A model generated the notes under the pieces. It worked only from the letters and a program-made list of their open reading frames with translations, ran no database searches and was not told where the DNA came from. Shown here one piece after another: positions 19,552 through 28,225 of a stretch of 64,000 nt of DNA. Every line of letters begins with the position of its first letter. The first letter of the stretch is position 1. A program made the position numbers and the translations under genes. Location: positions 107,955-171,954 of the forward strand of contig JAFQQN010000021.1 in the NCBI GenBank assembly GCA_017410605.1, written 5' to 3'. Source of the DNA: Clostridia bacterium (GTDB lineage Bacteria > Bacillota > Clostridia > Oscillospirales > Acutalibacteraceae).

Positions 19552-21237
19552 CTATTCGGCGGAAATAATAAAGTAGTAAACAGGCTGACCGCCGTTAATC
19601 AGAGTAATTTCAACTCTGCCCTCAAGTTTTTCCTCAAGCTGAGCCACTACGCGTTCTGCAGTGGCCTCATCTATGCCCTCGCCGTAAATAAGGGTGAGGA
19701 ACTGCACATCTTTTTTGGCCATTTTGGTAGCAAGTTTAACAGCACAGCCTTCAATGTCAGAATCAGTAAACACAATCTTGCCGTTTTCCATTGCCATAAG
19801 GTCATCTTTTTTGATTTTGAAACCGTCAAAATCAGAATCTCTGGCAGCGAAGGTTATTTGACCGGTAGAAACATTAGAAAAAGCATTTTGCATTTCAATT
19901 GCATTTTGCTCGTCGCTAATATCGGGGTTAAAGGCAAGAATAGCCGAAATTCCCATAGGAATTGTTCTGGTAGGAAGAACAATAACCTTTCTAGAGCTTA
20001 GGGGAACAGCCTGTTCGGCAGCCATAATAATGTTTTTGTTGTTTGGAAGAACAAAAACTGTTTTAGCAGGTGTTTGTTCAATGGCTTTTAAAATATCGTC
20101 AGTGCTTGGGTTCATTGTTTGACCGCCGCTAACCAATGTATCAACACCAAGGTCTTTAAAAAGGGCTTCTAAGCCTTCACCAACACAAACAGATACAAAG
20201 CCCATTTCATTAACCGGCTCAACAGAGGTAATTTGCTCGGTATTAGAGCTGTTGGGAACGGGTTTTTTCTTTGCGTTAGCCGAATCGTGCTTAGCGCGTT
20301 CGTTCTGGTCAAGCATATTTTCAATTTTTAAATTAACAAGCATACCAAATTCAATAGCTTTTTCTAAAGCCTTGCCGGGGTGGTCGGTATGAACATGTAC
20401 CTTAATAATTTCCTCGTCCTCTACAACTACAACACAGTCGCCAATGCTTTCAAGATATTCACGAAGTAAAGCAGGGTCTTCCGGTGTTTTATCTTCCTTG
20501 CGGTTTACAATAAACTCAGTGCAATAGGGGAAGTTAATATCAAAGTCTTCAAGCTCGGCAACGGCACTGCGCTCACTGGCACCTTGACCATTATCAACCT
20601 GAGGTGCATTTTCTAAGGGAATAATTTCACCATTTTCAAACACCGAAAGCATACCTTCGAATATAACAACAATACCGCGGCCACCGGCATCAACAACACC
20701 GGCCTTTTTCAAAACGGGAAGAAGATTGGGTGTGTCATCTAAGGCTTCATTTGCGCCTTTAAGTGCAGTTTTGAAAATCTCAAGAGCACTTGTTTCGCCG
20801 CTGTTAAAGGCAGCTCTTGCCTGTTCAGAAGCCACTCTTGCTACAGTAAGAATGGTGCCTTCTGTGGGTTTCATAACAGCCTTATAAGCTGCTTCAACAC
20901 CTTTTTCTAAAGCAAGAACAAGGTTCTCGGCTGTTACTGTTTCACAGTCAGCGAAGCCTTTTGAAAAGCCTCGAAATAGCAACGAAGTAATAACACCCGA
21001 ATTACCTCTGGCACCTCTAAGCAGGGCAGAAGCGGCAATAGAAGCAATCTCACCGGCAGACTTACCGGCGTGCTTTGAAAGCTCTCTTGCGGCATTGCCA
21101 ATACTCATAGACATATTAGTACCGGTATCACCGTCAGGAACAGGGAAAACGTTAAGATCGTCCACGCGTTGACGCTGATTAAAAATGTTGTTCGAGCCAG
21201 AGATAATAGCATCTCTTAAAATATCACCTGAAAACAA
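19552..21237 (-). CDS. fakA: DAK2-domain fatty-acid kinase FakA/YloV-like
   Basis: About 561 residues. The N-terminal Dak2 domain shows VDDLNVFPVPDGDTGTNMS, ATP/Mg-binding in the family, and a C-terminal DegV-interacting domain includes VLPNNKNI and ALIYGEG-like LTLIYGEGIDE. FakA phosphorylates fatty acids bound by FakB/DegV proteins for phospholipid synthesis. I choose the TTG at 21237, eight bases behind AAGGAG; a GTG at 21246 sits on that site. The neighbours asp23-like and recG form the conserved yloU-yloV-recG order. Confidence 0.92.
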   Translation of the reverse strand: MFSGDILRDAIISGSNNIFNQRQRVDDLNVFPVPDGDTGTNMSMSIGNAARELSKHAGKSAGEIASIAASALLRGARGNSGVITSLLFRGFSKGFADCETVTAENLVLALEKGVEAAYKAVMKPTEGTILTVARVASEQARAAFNSGETSALEIFKTALKGANEALDDTPNLLPVLKKAGVVDAGGRGIVVIFEGMLSVFENGEIIPLENAPQVDNGQGASERSAVAELEDFDINFPYCTEFIVNRKEDKTPEDPALLREYLESIGDCVVVVEDEEIIKVHVHTDHPGKALEKAIEFGMLVNLKIENMLDQNERAKHDSANAKKKPVPNSSNTEQITSVEPVNEMGFVSVCVGEGLEALFKDLGVDTLVSGGQTMNPSTDDILKAIEQTPAKTVFVLPNNKNIIMAAEQAVPLSSRKVIVLPTRTIPMGISAILAFNPDISDEQNAIEMQNAFSNVSTGQITFAARDSDFDGFKIKKDDLMAMENGKIVFTDSDIEGCAVKLATKMAKKDVQFLTLIYGEGIDEATAERVVAQLEEKLEGRVEITLINGGQPVYYFIISAE

Positions 21238-21308
21238 ATAAAACACTCCTTTTATAAGTGGGCAACAATAGTATTAAAGGCCATTAAAGCCAATATTTGG
21301 CCCTAAAA

Positions 21309-21659
21309 CTAGTCTTTAATACCGTCAACACGAATAGTAACCTTTGTCACTTTAATTCCTGTTGCCTCATAAACGGTATATTTAACCTTGTGGGTAATGC
21401 TTTTTGCAATTGCGTTAATATTCATACCGTAGCTTACAACAATGTGTAAATCAACTGTTACAGAAGAGGCGTCGCCCTTAACTACAACACCTGTATCGAG
21501 GCGATCCTTTTTTGAAATAAGACCTAAAACCTTTTGCTTACCGCCGTGGGGTACCATGCCAACAACACCAAAGCAAGAGGTAACTGCTCGGCCAATTAGT
21601 TTTGAAAAATATTCATTTGAAAGACCAATTGTACCAAATCTGGTTTCGTATGCTATCAT
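21309..21659 (-). CDS. Asp23/Gls24 family envelope-stress protein (YloU-like)
   Basis: A 116-residue Asp23-domain protein. The pattern FGTIGLSNEYFSKLIGRAVTSC, SVTVDLHIVVSYGMNI and a closing VTKVTIRVDGI is typical. Members sit at the membrane and affect cell-wall stress. It is paired with fakA as in most Firmicutes. Confidence 0.92.
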   Translation of the reverse strand: MIAYETRFGTIGLSNEYFSKLIGRAVTSCFGVVGMVPHGGKQKVLGLISKKDRLDTGVVVKGDASSVTVDLHIVVSYGMNINAIAKSITHKVKYTVYEATGIKVTKVTIRVDGIKD

Positions 21660-21677
21660 AATAATCCTCCTATAGGT

Positions 21678-23342
21678 TTATTTGAGATTTTCTATGCCAT
21701 GAAAAACGTCGGAAACGATAGGGAAAAGACCGCTTCCTAATTTTTCACTGTAAATCACAAGGCCGCTGCGAAAGCAAATTGGAATTGTAGGCAGCTCGGC
21801 AGTATAGGCTGTGATTAAATCCTGAATATTATATACCCCGTCACAATAACCTTTATAGGCCTGTTCGGTTGTGAGAGTTATTGTTTGAACAGGCACATTA
21901 GAAGAAACTGTGGAAGAGGCGACATTGCCCTCGGTGGATGTAGTAGAAGACACCGGTTTAGAAGAAGTAGCCGGGGCAGACGAAGAAGCAGAAGTTGAAG
22001 AGGTAGCCGCCTGTGCAAGGGCAGTACCTGATTTGAGTTTAACAAGACCGCCCAGGTCCATATTGTTTTCTATTCGAACCTCACTAAGATAAAGGTCATA
22101 AGCATTTCCGGTAACCAAGGTTTTAAACTGCTCATTGGTAACGGCCTTAATTTCAACATAAATGCCTAATGTGTTTAAATTTTTCTTAATAAGCTCTGCA
22201 GCGTTAATTCTGCTAGAGTTTTCTGAAGATACCAAAAGGGTCAACACTAGGCGTTTATTGTTATTTAAAAGGTAGTAACCCTGCTCGTCTTTTTTTGTTA
22301 TCCCGGCATTATTTAAATTTTCTACCGCTGTGTTAAGGTTAGGCTTGGCTTCAATGGTTTGATAGCTTTCAACCTCTTTCCAAAAAGGTGAAAAGGGGCC
22401 TTTAGCCGCCTCTGCCTTTGAAAAGAATGCCGAGTTACAAATATCTTCGCGGTTTATTGCTGAGGAAACAGCCTGTCTGAAATACATATTAGACATAATA
22501 GAGTTGTTAGGGTTGACACCTAAAAAAACAACTCTGCTTTGAGGAATATCAGCGCTTTTACCGTTCATTTTTGGAATAATATTATCTGAAAGGTCGGTAA
22601 AATAATAGTCAATTGCACCGGCCGATACAGTCTGGTTAACCGACTCACTATCCGGTGAATCTATAAGTCTTATAGAAGAAACATTGTAGCTACCGGCGTG
22701 ATAATTGTTTTTAATTAAAGTTTTTTCATCGTTATTAAGAACATACCTGCCGCAACCAATTGGCGGTAGCTCTCGGTTATCTGAGTCCCTAAGTGTATCA
22801 GAACCGTATTTGATAATGGGAAAGGTTAATAAATTCAAAGAATATGGATCGTGCCTGTTAAGTGTAAACTGTATGGTAACATTATCAATAGCTTTAGCCG
22901 AGGAAAAACTTTTTAATGAAGCGGCATAGCTTGAAGAACTTTTTTTTGCGGTTTCAAAGGAAAAAACAACATCCTGCGCTGTTAAAGAAGCACCGTCTGA
23001 AAACTGCAACGAACGAAGCTTAACAGTTATTTGCTTGTTTTCATAAGCGGCAGACTCTGCAACAGAAAACTGAGCCTCATAGTTATTATTAATAACAACA
23101 AGAGTATCATACATAAGCTGTGTTAAAAGACGGTTTTGTGCTGTTTTACAGGTAAAGGGATTGAAAGAATCTTTACTGTTATAAAGCATACTGATGACGG
23201 CCGCTGCGGTGGAGCCGGAAGAAACAGAGGATGTTGTATTATCTAAGGTATTTGGCTTTGCTTGTGTTTCTTTACAAGAGGTTAAGAATAAAACTAATAT
23301 AGCAAGAAAAACAGCCAAAAGTTTTTTTCTGCGCAAAACCAT
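21678..23342 (-). CDS. ABC transporter substrate-binding lipoprotein, family 5 (peptide/nickel type)
   Basis: A 554-residue secreted lipoprotein (lipobox FLTSC near residue 23) of the OppA/DppA fold. Typical stretches are KDSFNPFTCKTAQNRLLTQLMYDTL, LQFSDGASLTAQDVVFSFE and FRQAVSSAINREDIC. A Ser/Thr/Ala-rich low-complexity insert (about residues 450-485) interrupts the C-terminal lobe, which is unusual. No permease or ATPase lies nearby, so it is an orphan binding protein. The ATG at 23342 is only one base behind GGGGG; a TTG two codons later is better spaced and may be the true start. Confidence 0.88.
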   Translation of the reverse strand: MVLRRKKLLAVFLAILVLFLTSCKETQAKPNTLDNTTSSVSSGSTAAAVISMLYNSKDSFNPFTCKTAQNRLLTQLMYDTLVVINNNYEAQFSVAESAAYENKQITVKLRSLQFSDGASLTAQDVVFSFETAKKSSSSYAASLKSFSSAKAIDNVTIQFTLNRHDPYSLNLLTFPIIKYGSDTLRDSDNRELPPIGCGRYVLNNDEKTLIKNNYHAGSYNVSSIRLIDSPDSESVNQTVSAGAIDYYFTDLSDNIIPKMNGKSADIPQSRVVFLGVNPNNSIMSNMYFRQAVSSAINREDICNSAFFSKAEAAKGPFSPFWKEVESYQTIEAKPNLNTAVENLNNAGITKKDEQGYYLLNNNKRLVLTLLVSSENSSRINAAELIKKNLNTLGIYVEIKAVTNEQFKTLVTGNAYDLYLSEVRIENNMDLGGLVKLKSGTALAQAATSSTSASSSAPATSSKPVSSTTSTEGNVASSTVSSNVPVQTITLTTEQAYKGYCDGVYNIQDLITAYTAELPTIPICFRSGLVIYSEKLGSGLFPIVSDVFHGIENLK

Positions 23343-23443
23343 ACCCCCTAATATTGAAGTTTCAACATCTCATTAAATTATACTATACTTTCCTAATTTA
23401 TTCAATAGAAAAATGTGTTTTTGAAAAATTTATTATATTTTGC

Positions 23444-24217
23444 CTAAAATTTAACTGGTAATACACCGCTGACTAGTCCTGATTTAACATCAACATCAAA
23501 AATACAACCGTTTAGTTCACACTCACCCTCAGCACCAATAAATCGGTTTGGAAGCTTATCCTTCATTTTGGAAATAACAATGTCTTTTTCGGTGCCTAAA
23601 ACCGATTGCTTTACACCGGTCATACCAATATCTGTAATATAAGCGGTGCCTTTTGGCAAAATCTGTGCATCGTTGGTTTGAACGTGAGTGTGTGTACCAA
23701 AAATAGCCGAAACTCTTCCATCAACATAAAAACCAAGTGCCCTTTTTTCAGAGGTGGCCTCAGCGTGAAAATCAATAAAAATGATTTTCGCTCCTAAATT
23801 TTTAGCCTCTTCAATCATTTTATCGGCCGTTTCAAAGGGACAGGCCATATTTTCCATATATACAACACCAAGTATATTTATAACTGCAATATTGGTGTAG
23901 CCTAAATCTATTATTATTATGCCTTTTCCCGGTGCAGAGCGGGGAAAATTGGCCGGTCTAAGAAGAAACTGGCTTTCATCTAGCATAGGGTAAACTTCTC
24001 TTCTTCGTAGAGTGTGATTGCCGCCGGTAATAACATCTACACCGCTTTTAAACAAAATATCTGCGCTTCCAGGAAGAATACCATTGCCTTCAGCCGAGTT
24101 TTCTCCGTTAGCTATAACCATATCAATTTTGTTTTCTTTTTTGAAGGTAGAAAGCTTGTTTAAAACATATTCACAGCCATATTTTCCACATATATCGCCA
24201 ATGGCAAGAATTTTCAT
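23444..24217 (-). CDS. ymdB: YmdB family metallophosphoesterase
   Basis: A 257-residue calcineurin-like enzyme of the TIGR00282/YmdB group. Metal ligands are visible in order: GDICGKYG, NGENSAEGNG, GGNHT, DFHAEATSEK and GTHTHVQT. In Bacillus YmdB hydrolyses 2',3'-cyclic nucleotides and affects biofilm and sporulation choices; the role here is inferred. The gene stands alone on its strand, divergent from the aminotransferase. Confidence 0.93.
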   Translation of the reverse strand: MKILAIGDICGKYGCEYVLNKLSTFKKENKIDMVIANGENSAEGNGILPGSADILFKSGVDVITGGNHTLRRREVYPMLDESQFLLRPANFPRSAPGKGIIIIDLGYTNIAVINILGVVYMENMACPFETADKMIEEAKNLGAKIIFIDFHAEATSEKRALGFYVDGRVSAIFGTHTHVQTNDAQILPKGTAYITDIGMTGVKQSVLGTEKDIVISKMKDKLPNRFIGAEGECELNGCIFDVDVKSGLVSGVLPVKF

Positions 24218-24336
24218 AGTTTATATACTCCTTGCAAGAGAAAAATTTACAATGATACATTTTTATTTTACACTGTTATTCAATTTTTTTCAATATTTTT
24301 TGTGTTATATATTAAGAAAAATTTGTCTTTTTGCTA

Positions 24337-24365
24337 TTGATATGAAAAGGCTTTTGTGGTAAAAT
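24337..24365 (+). promoter_or_regulatory. Promoter of the aminotransferase-trpS-holB operon
   Basis: TTGATA (24337-24342), 17-base spacer, TAAAAT (24360-24365), 33 bases before the ATG. Confidence 0.6.
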
Positions 24366-24398
24366 AAATTAAATTATTGTATCTTTTCGGGGGCCAAA

Positions 24399-25574
24399 AT
24401 GGATTATTTTTTTTCAGACAATATAAATGGTTTAAAGCCGTCTGCTATACGCGAAATTTTAAAGCTTTCATCAAAGCCGGGAATAATACCTTTTTCGGCA
24501 GGGAACCCGGCTTCTGAGGCTTTTCCAACAAAGGCTATTGCCGAAATTTCAAATAACATTTTAATTAATGACCCAGGCTCTGTTTTGCAGTACTCTGTTA
24601 CTGAGGGTTATGCCCCTTTAAGAGAGCATTTGAAAAACACCTTAATAGGTGACGGCCTTTTTTTTAATGATGACGGTATTTTAATTACCTCTGGCGCCCA
24701 GCAGGTTATGAATTTAACTGCAAAGGCTATGGCTAACAGGGGCGATGTTGTTATTTGTGAAGAGCCAAGCTTTATTGGTTCTTTAAATGCTTTTCGTTCT
24801 TTTGGCTTAAGGCTTGTTGGTGTTCCTGTTGAAAGCGACGGAATGAATATTGAAGCTCTTGAAAAAGCCCTTGAAGAAAATAATAACATAAGGTTTATTT
24901 ACACAATACCAAATTTTCAAAACCCAAGCGGCGTTACAATGTCGCTTGAAAAAAGAAAAGCTGTTTATAATTTGGCAGTTAAATATAATGTACTTATTTT
25001 AGAGGATAATCCGTATGGTGCTCTTCGTTTTAAGGGTGAAGAGGTTCAGTCAATAAAAAGCCTTGACACCGAGGGTATTGTAATTTATGCAGGTTCTTTT
25101 TCTAAGGTTTTAGCTCCCGGTATTCGTGTTGGATATGCGTTAGCAAATAAAAATATTATTTCAAAAATGACCGTTTGCAAACAAACCGATGATGTTCATA
25201 CAAATTTATGGGCACAAATGGTTGCCTATGAGTTTTTAACAAAATATGATTTTAAAAATCATCTTATAAAAATACGTGAGGTTTATCGCCGTAAGGCAGA
25301 ACTTTGTATGGGCCTTGTTGAAAAGCACCTTGCACCCAAGGGGGTTGAGTATTACAAGGTTGAAGGCGGCCTTTTTGTATGGTGTAGGTTGCCGGAAGAT
25401 GTTGATATGCTTGACTTTACTATGAAAGCCTTGGAAAACAAGGTTGCTGTTGTTCCGGGAACGGCCTTTTTAGTTGACGAAGAAAAGAAAACAAATTGGT
25501 TTAGAATTAATTTTTCTACCCCCTCTGATGAACAGATTGAACGTGGTATAGAAATTTTAGGAAGCTTATTATAA
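24399..25574 (+). CDS. PLP-dependent aminotransferase (class I/II, MocR/2-aminoadipate type)
   Basis: A 391-residue fold-type I aminotransferase. Seen are ISFSAGNPASEAFP (substrate side), ITSGAQQVMNLTAKAM, ILEDNPYGALRF and the PLP lysine in YAGSFSKVLAPGIRVGY. It lacks the N-terminal GntR domain of MocR regulators, so it is an enzyme. It is closest in pattern to 2-aminoadipate/aromatic transaminases; the substrate cannot be fixed. It probably forms an operon with trpS. Confidence 0.9.
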   Translation: MDYFFSDNINGLKPSAIREILKLSSKPGIIPFSAGNPASEAFPTKAIAEISNNILINDPGSVLQYSVTEGYAPLREHLKNTLIGDGLFFNDDGILITSGAQQVMNLTAKAMANRGDVVICEEPSFIGSLNAFRSFGLRLVGVPVESDGMNIEALEKALEENNNIRFIYTIPNFQNPSGVTMSLEKRKAVYNLAVKYNVLILEDNPYGALRFKGEEVQSIKSLDTEGIVIYAGSFSKVLAPGIRVGYALANKNIISKMTVCKQTDDVHTNLWAQMVAYEFLTKYDFKNHLIKIREVYRRKAELCMGLVEKHLAPKGVEYYKVEGGLFVWCRLPEDVDMLDFTMKALENKVAVVPGTAFLVDEEKKTNWFRINFSTPSDEQIERGIEILGSLL

Positions 25575-25591
25575 GTTATGGAGTGATTTTA

Positions 25592-26590
25592 ATGGAAGAA
25601 AGAATGAAAAAAAGAGTTTTTAGTGCCATTCAGCCCAGTGGTATGTTAACCTTGGGTAATTATTTGGGCGCCCTTAAAAACTGGAAGAATATGACTGAGG
25701 ATTTTGAATGTATTTACGCAGTTGCCGATCTACATACCATAACTGTAAGGCAAGACCCTGCCGCATTCAGAAAACAAATTTATAACACCTGTGCAATACT
25801 TCTGGCTATTGGTATCGACCCCGAGAATGTTACGCTTTTTAAGCAATCCAGTGTTGCAGGTCATTCACAGCTTTCCTGGCTACTTAGCTGTTATACACAA
25901 TTTGGTGAGCTTTCAAGAATGACCCAGTTTAAAGATAAATCCTTAAAACATGCCGATAATGTTAACTTGGGTCTTTTTGCTTACCCAACCCTTATGGCAG
26001 CCGATATTTTGCTGTATAATGCCGATTTGGTTCCGGTAGGTGCTGACCAAAAACAACATTTGGAAATTACCCGTGATATTGCAACAAGGTTTAACCACAT
26101 TTATGGTGATGTATTTACAATTCCTGAGCCGTACATTCCTAAAACAGGCGCCAGAGTAATGTCATTGCAGGACCCTACTTCTAAAATGTCGAAATCAGAT
26201 GAAAATGTTAATGCTTGGGTTGCTATTTTAGATAAGCCTGAGGATATTATGCGTAAGTTTAAACGCGCCGTTACTGATAGCGATAATAAAATTTGTGTTG
26301 CAGAGGGTAAAGATGGAATAAATAACCTTATTGGTATTTATTCTGCCATAACAGGAAAAACTACCGAGCAGGTTGTTAACGAATTTGAGGGTAAGGGCTA
26401 TGGCGATTTTAAAACTGCAGTAGGCGAAGCAGTTGTAGAAGAGCTTCGCCCCATTAGAGAAAAGTTTGATTTATATATATCCGACAAAAAACAACTTGAG
26501 GATATTTATTTTAAGGGCGCTGAAAAGGCAGATTACATTGCCCGTAGAACGGTTTCTAAGGTTATGAAAAAAATAGGTTTTGTCAGATAG
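25592..26590 (+). CDS. trpS: Tryptophanyl-tRNA synthetase
   Basis: A 332-residue class I synthetase with the HIGH counterpart (QPSGMLTLGNYLGAL), PVGADQKQHLEITRDIA and the KMSKS motif SKMSKSDEN. The ATG at 25592 follows GGAG by eight bases; an upstream in-frame GTG overlaps that site. No T-box fits in the short gap after the aminotransferase gene. Confidence 0.96.
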   Translation: MEERMKKRVFSAIQPSGMLTLGNYLGALKNWKNMTEDFECIYAVADLHTITVRQDPAAFRKQIYNTCAILLAIGIDPENVTLFKQSSVAGHSQLSWLLSCYTQFGELSRMTQFKDKSLKHADNVNLGLFAYPTLMAADILLYNADLVPVGADQKQHLEITRDIATRFNHIYGDVFTIPEPYIPKTGARVMSLQDPTSKMSKSDENVNAWVAILDKPEDIMRKFKRAVTDSDNKICVAEGKDGINNLIGIYSAITGKTTEQVVNEFEGKGYGDFKTAVGEAVVEELRPIREKFDLYISDKKQLEDIYFKGAEKADYIARRTVSKVMKKIGFVR

Positions 26591-26606
26591 GGTAGGTGTT
26601 TTTTGA

Positions 26607-27536
26607 GTGAAGTTGCCGCTTATTGGTAATGAAAGAATACTTCGCAATGTTACCTCAATGATAAAAAATAACCGTTTGTCCCATGCAATTTTGCTTGAGG
26701 GTGAAAAAGGTCTGGGCAAAAAAACCTTGGCTTTTTATATTGCAAAAGCCTTTTTGTGCCGCGAGGAAGAAAAGCCGTGTCTTGCTTGTAAAAGCTGTCA
26801 TTTAATTGAAGTTGGCTCACACCCCGACTGTATGCTAATTTCACCCGACGGGGCCGGTATCAAGGTTGACCAGATTAGAAATTTAAGAAACGAAGCATAC
26901 CTTACCCCTATGATGAGTGAGGGCAGGGTATTTATAATTGACTTGGCCGAAACAATGAACGAAAATTCCCAGAATGCTCTTTTAAAGGTTTTAGAAGAAC
27001 CGCCGACAAATGTCTGCTTTTTACTCCTTTGCAGTAATTCTAATGCCTTATTGCCTACAATTCGTTCGCGCTGTGTTTGTATGTCTTTGGCCCCGGTGCC
27101 TTTAGAACAAGAGGGTGCTGATAGGGTTGCCGAGCTTTTAAAAGATACAGATAAAGATGCTGTAATGCTTTTAACAGCTGCAGATGGCAATATTGGCAAA
27201 GCGGTTGCCTTGGCAGATGACAATAGCATAATTTTATCTCGATTGGCTTCAGATATATTAATGTTTGCGGCCGAAAATGATAGGTTCAGTATTTTGATTT
27301 CTTTGCAGCAATTTGCCAAATCGCGAGAAAAAGTTCCAAGTATTATTTATGAGCTTAAAAATGCTTTAGGAAAGGAAATGCAAAAAAAAGCGGTGAAGGA
27401 ATTTTCTTCCTTCACCAACGAGCGTTTAATTACGTGCTATGAGAATCTTAAAAAAATTGAAGCTACACTAGATTATAACCCTTCTTTGGCACTTGTTTTC
27501 TGCCGCATTGCCGACTGTCTTACTACCGCTTTTTAG
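26607..27536 (+). CDS. holB: DNA polymerase III delta-prime subunit
   Basis: A 309-residue AAA+ clamp-loader protein. It has a P loop (LLEGEKGLGKKTLA), a zinc site CLACKSCHLIEVGSHPDC, the Walker B region VFIIDLAETMNENSQNALLKVLEEPP and sensor-like TIRSRC. The start is a GTG at 26607. The last 14 bases overlap the convergent phosphopantetheinyl transferase gene. Confidence 0.93.
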   Translation: MKLPLIGNERILRNVTSMIKNNRLSHAILLEGEKGLGKKTLAFYIAKAFLCREEEKPCLACKSCHLIEVGSHPDCMLISPDGAGIKVDQIRNLRNEAYLTPMMSEGRVFIIDLAETMNENSQNALLKVLEEPPTNVCFLLLCSNSNALLPTIRSRCVCMSLAPVPLEQEGADRVAELLKDTDKDAVMLLTAADGNIGKAVALADDNSIILSRLASDILMFAAENDRFSILISLQQFAKSREKVPSIIYELKNALGKEMQKKAVKEFSSFTNERLITCYENLKKIEATLDYNPSLALVFCRIADCLTTAF

Positions 27537-28149
27537 CAGTAACAATTGCGGTTATTGCACCGGGAATACTATAATCATATACAAGCTCAATATCTTTATT
27601 TATAGCTTTAAGCTTATTATAATCGCCCTCAAAAGAAAGGGCATTAATCCCTCCCGAAAGGCCTTGCCCTGTATATTTCAAATAAGCCTCCTTGGCTGTC
27701 CAAATTTCGTAAAAGGCTTTTTCCATTTCACTTTTTTTGCGGTCGGCAGTGTTACCGGCAACATAGTTTCGCTCGCAGGTATTAAAGGTTTTATGGGCTA
27801 CAATTGCAGAAAAATCTCTAACAACCTCGCAATCTATTCCAATTGGCTCGTTGCTAATGGCAACAACGGTGAAGTTACCGCTATGTGAAATACTAAAATG
27901 GGTGGGAATATTAAGCACATAGGGTTTACCGTGCTCACCCCTAGCAAAAATTATCTTTTCTTCGTGTACATTATATAACCTGCCTATATATTTTTTGGCA
28001 ATAATATCTCCGGCAAGACTAAGCTTACGGTCATTAATATCTTTTTTTCTCTCAATTTCTTCGCGGCGAAGCCTGGGTAGTTTTTTAAGCTCACTATAAT
28101 ATATTTCGTCGCTCATTTTTTCTATATTATAATAAAAGAGATTATACAT
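27523..28149 (-). CDS. 4'-phosphopantetheinyl transferase, Sfp type
   Basis: A 208-residue protein that moves phosphopantetheine from CoA onto carrier proteins. Family motifs are PIGIDCEVVRD (Mg ligands) and FYEIWTAKEAYLKYTGQGL. The Sfp type usually serves polyketide/peptide synthases, but may also serve acyl carrier protein; no such synthase is in the window. An ATG at 28149 follows AGGA. Confidence 0.92.
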   Translation of the reverse strand: MYNLFYYNIEKMSDEIYYSELKKLPRLRREEIERKKDINDRKLSLAGDIIAKKYIGRLYNVHEEKIIFARGEHGKPYVLNIPTHFSISHSGNFTVVAISNEPIGIDCEVVRDFSAIVAHKTFNTCERNYVAGNTADRKKSEMEKAFYEIWTAKEAYLKYTGQGLSGGINALSFEGDYNKLKAINKDIELVYDYSIPGAITAIVTAKKR

Positions 28150-28225
28150 AAATTTATCCTCACTTTTCTTATGTTATTTTAACATATAGGTGTTTAAAAG
28201 GCAAGTTTAAATTGGAGGGCTGTTT

